Shown here in pieces: positions 60,957 to 64,000 of a DNA stretch of 64,000 bases. Each line of letters opens with the position of its first letter. The stretch's first letter is position 1. The notes under the pieces were generated by a model. That model worked only from the letters and a program-made list of their open reading frames with translations, had not been told where the DNA came from and searched no databases. The position numbers and the translations under genes were made by a program. Origin of the DNA: Spodoptera frugiperda (Eukaryota; Arthropoda; Insecta; Lepidoptera; Noctuidae); the NCBI RefSeq assembly GCF_023101765.2, contig NC_064238.1:4462001-4526000 (forward strand), given 5' to 3'.

Positions 60957-61095
60957 GACTGCATAGTGGGAACGGTGGCTGGGTAAATGGCTAGCAACGG
61001 GTAGCGGGTTCGATTCCCGCTATGTATGTGAAATTGTATATTTGCAAACGCACCCACGACGCAGGAGAAAATCTTAGCTTGGAGCAAAGTTTTTT
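60957..61095 (+). repeat. tRNA-derived SINE-like element
   Basis: This copy of the family at 8614 has GACTGCATAGTGGGAACGGT, GGCTGGGTAAATGG, GCGGGTTCGATTCCCGC (perfect B box) and GCACCCACGACGCAGGAGAA. Confidence 0.7.
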
Positions 61096-61403
61096 TAAAA
61101 GAAGAAGAGAAGTGAAAAAGAGGTGCGAAAGTTGCTGAACAGATTTAAATAGAATTTGTAACAGATATAACTAAGGATCTGTATCAATTATTTTTTTCCC
61201 TCAGAAACAGTTGAATCCACAGTAAGAGGGCTAACTACCTTATACCAGTCTTTATTTCAGTTGATTAAAAGTAACAGGTGGCTACCCTAACGCATATTTG
61301 CTTATTTAATAAGGTCAAAATTAATTACTTACAATATATGAGGCTTCTGTTTATAAAGAAATATTTTAATTGAGATATTATAAAACAATTTTGTAACATA
61401 TTA

Positions 61404-61550
61404 TGTAGCGTGATGTTTTGTAACCTATAACCTTTTTCGATAAATGGACTATCCAACACAAAAACAATTATTCAATTTGCTACCAGTGATTTTTTAGATT
61501 AGCGCGTAAACAAATTAACAAACTTTTCAGCTTTATATATTAGTGTATGG
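61404..61550 (-). repeat. Interspersed repeat, inverse copy of the 4253 family
   Basis: AACCTATAACCTTTTTCGAT, AATGGACTATCCAACACAAA and GCGCGTAAACAAATTAACAA are the complement of the family signature. Confidence 0.55.
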
Positions 61551-64000
61551 ATAAGATGTATCCACATATTTTATTAATCTATATATTAATACGTGATGCA
61601 AAATCTTTGAACCGCTTTTTAAGAAAATTGCGCGGACGTAGGAGCATAAAATTTGGTACACTTATAGTTTATGTGTAGGAGAAGTACAGAACGCTAATAT
61701 TTTTCAAAAATAATGCTTATAAAGTAAATTAAATCAATAAATAAAACATTACACACACATGCATAGTATCTGATCGTATTTGACAAAACGTCAAAATCGA
61801 TAGACATTGCGATGATATTCTCACGTCTCATATGAAAAGAGTTTTATAAAAGAGTTTGTTTGAGTTTGAGTTAAATAAAAATTATCCTTGAACGTATGTT
61901 AAGTGGTATTGTAAATTTAAATCGTATATGGTCGAATTTCGACCACTAGGCGACCACTAGTCTTTATAATTTATTGTATCGTCATTCATGGTCTCTTGTT
62001 TTGTTCATATAGATATTGAAGGTGTCTGCCACATTTTATAGGTAACAGTATAGTACTACATTTTCTGTTGGTAGCTTGTGGGTCTAACTAAAGGCAGGCA
62101 TAATATTATGAGACGCCTTAAGGAAGTATCACCTATATAGCTATTTATATAACCCGCATCAGTTGCTCAGAAGAAAATGTATATTAGGTACCTGATAAAA
62201 GTCAATGCATGGGTAGATGACAGTCGTTACATAAAGTATAAATTATTTTTTATATAAATAATATTGGTAAAATCTGGTCACGTTTCCGTACTGAATTAAA
62301 AATGTAGAAATGAGTAAGTAAGTTAAATGGCGTCAAACATTCGTCAAACATTTTAGTAATGCCTATATAATTTCCATAATATGAAAGTTTACATTTATAT
62401 TTGAAAAATAAGCTTAGATTACAATAAAACCATCATAGTGAGAGCGGATTACAAAGCGCCTGATATTATTATAAGGCAACGTGAAGCATTGGCGTTTATC
62501 CGTATTTTGATTCTTAAAGGCGTCATTGAAGATATGAAAATTACACTTATTAATTAACTTAAAGTACATTTATTAATTAACTAAATTTATGCTTTAAACG
62601 TGTTCCAACGTTTTTTAAACTTTGCTAATGAACGGTGATAAAAAAATAAAAGCTAAAAAACTACAATTAAAAAATGAAATTCGAAGATGGAAACATTAAA
62701 CTGTCTTTGGATTTACAGTAAGACGAGTGCTCCTAATACTCAAAAGTGCATCCTGTAACTCAAGATGTCGGGTTTTTTCGCGGCAATCCGCTCAGCAAGG
62801 CGAAGACCGAGGCTCACCATCTTGCGAACATGTGGGATCCGTAAGGTGTGACTATGGTGCATACTATGCTGGCTATATTTAGCTTAGCCATATGGTAATT
62901 GCTGGCAGGGGAAGGTGTATCGAATCGGAGATGCCACAGCATTCGAACGAGGTGGATTGATCTGTCAAAACATTCGAACCCTTTTTAAAAGCAACTTTTT
63001 AAGAACGCTGTGAGTGTGTTTTCTTAAATTTCTTGTTCCTGTAGCGTTGTGCTAAAATAAGAATATTCTTTTTAGTTTCCCAAAATATCAAATGTAGACT
63101 ATTCTTAACTTTTCTACTAATTCAACATTTTAATTTATTCACATAAGAGTTTTACAATAAGCTACTTGTAAAATTTGTTATGACTTCAATAAGAAAATTA
63201 TGCACGTGCAGGATTATCTATATAAAATATATATAAAAATCTCTATCTTGTTATATTTAACAAACATAGACACTATTTCTTGAAGAAAAAAAAATCTCCT
63301 ATAAACGAAGTCTAGACCAAACAAAAACACAAAAGTTAACCTGCGCATTCATACTTCAAACCAGCTGTGTTATGAATAGTTCCCGGCCGAGTTACCTTCT
63401 AATGCTAACCTATCTCAATATAGGACACCTTGAATTAGCTAGGCTATTGAGGGCTTCCCCAGATCCGAAGCCCGAGCCTATTATAGGCAGCCGAGAAAAG
63501 GAACAAAGGGGAACCTTCAACTTGAACATTAAATAAGCTAAGGTCAGTACAACAAAAGTCGTCTGGAACCCTGAGACTGCATCTAGACGACTAGACTAGC
63601 TATTGAATAGACTTTTTTATAAAAAGGGGGAGTTGTAAGCATATCCGCTTCAAAATATTGGGTATGATTCTGAACGATAACAATGAGACAAAGGTGTCTT
63701 TGATGCCTATTGGAACGGCTTAATCGAAAGTAAAAGTTTTAGTTTATTTAGTTGAATATTAGTTTAAGCTTCACGATTAAATATTTGTTTTTGTAACTGT
63801 AATTTTTGTCTGTGAAAATTTGTCCGTTATTTTTTTAATGTATCTTGTTGAATTTTTCATTTCATCAAAGATGAGAAATATTGGCTTACGACCTATGAAT
63901 GATGAATAAGGGATTTTAATGAATAATAGTATTAAGTAAACAGTTACTGATGTGGCAATATTACTAAAAATAATTGAATAAAATCCAGTGCCACAGATTG
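61551..64000. other. Intergenic, no gene seen
   Basis: AT-rich DNA. GC-richer blocks at about 62760-62960 (GGGTTTTTTCGCGGCAATCC; ATGTGGGATCCGTAAGG) and 63358-63545 (AGTTCCCGGCCGAGTTACC; GATCCGAAGCCCGAGCC) look like further repeat fragments of unknown type. No open frame over about 60 codons with gene features was found. Confidence 0.4.

Noticed and set aside
60957..61030. Possible tRNA gene (A-box and perfect B-box)
   Set aside because: No acceptor stem or anticodon arm can be formed, and the same head recurs with a common tail at other sites, so it is a SINE.

Overview
The window is AT-rich eukaryotic DNA with small exons in GT-AG introns, no operons, and many short interspersed repeats of types common in moth genomes. 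Gene content (a CYP4G tandem cluster, a Tret1-like sugar transporter, an asense-type proneural factor) and repeat style point to Lepidoptera, most likely a noctuid or close relative. The species assignment is inference.

Layout. (1) 1-1240 holds a GC-richer interspersed repeat, followed by a degenerate tandem repeat (1371-1645) and a foldback MITE (2788-3193). (2) 3608-29753 holds three head-to-tail cytochrome P450 genes of the CYP4G type on the minus strand. The first has only exons 1-5 in the window (7611 down to 3608). The second (19253 down to 14117) and third (29753 down to 23784) are each complete, with ten exons and 563 codons plus stop. The exon plan is almost identical in all three, so they arose by tandem duplication. 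(3) 35559-40711 holds a three-exon plus-strand SLC2/Tret1-like transporter of 512 residues, with a 3.5 kb first intron. (4) 43826-43958 on the minus strand is an orphan candidate first exon behind a good TATA box; its product is not recognised. (5) 44-58 kb is a gene-poor repeat-bearing stretch. (6) 58141-59355 on the minus strand is a single-exon achaete-scute family bHLH gene resembling asense, followed by about 4.6 kb of non-coding DNA to the window end.

CYP4G enzymes are known as the oxidative decarbonylases that make cuticular hydrocarbons in oenocytes, so the cluster is probably a hydrocarbon-synthesis locus. The transporter and the proneural gene show no functional link to it. At least four SINE-like families, several foldback MITEs and LINE 3' ends are scattered through introns and intergenic DNA. 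No prokaryotic-type system, CRISPR array, rRNA or bona fide tRNA was seen, and I found no convincing wholly new system. The best leads are the apparently 3'-truncated P450 copy, the orphan first exon, and several unusual inverted or tandem repeats.
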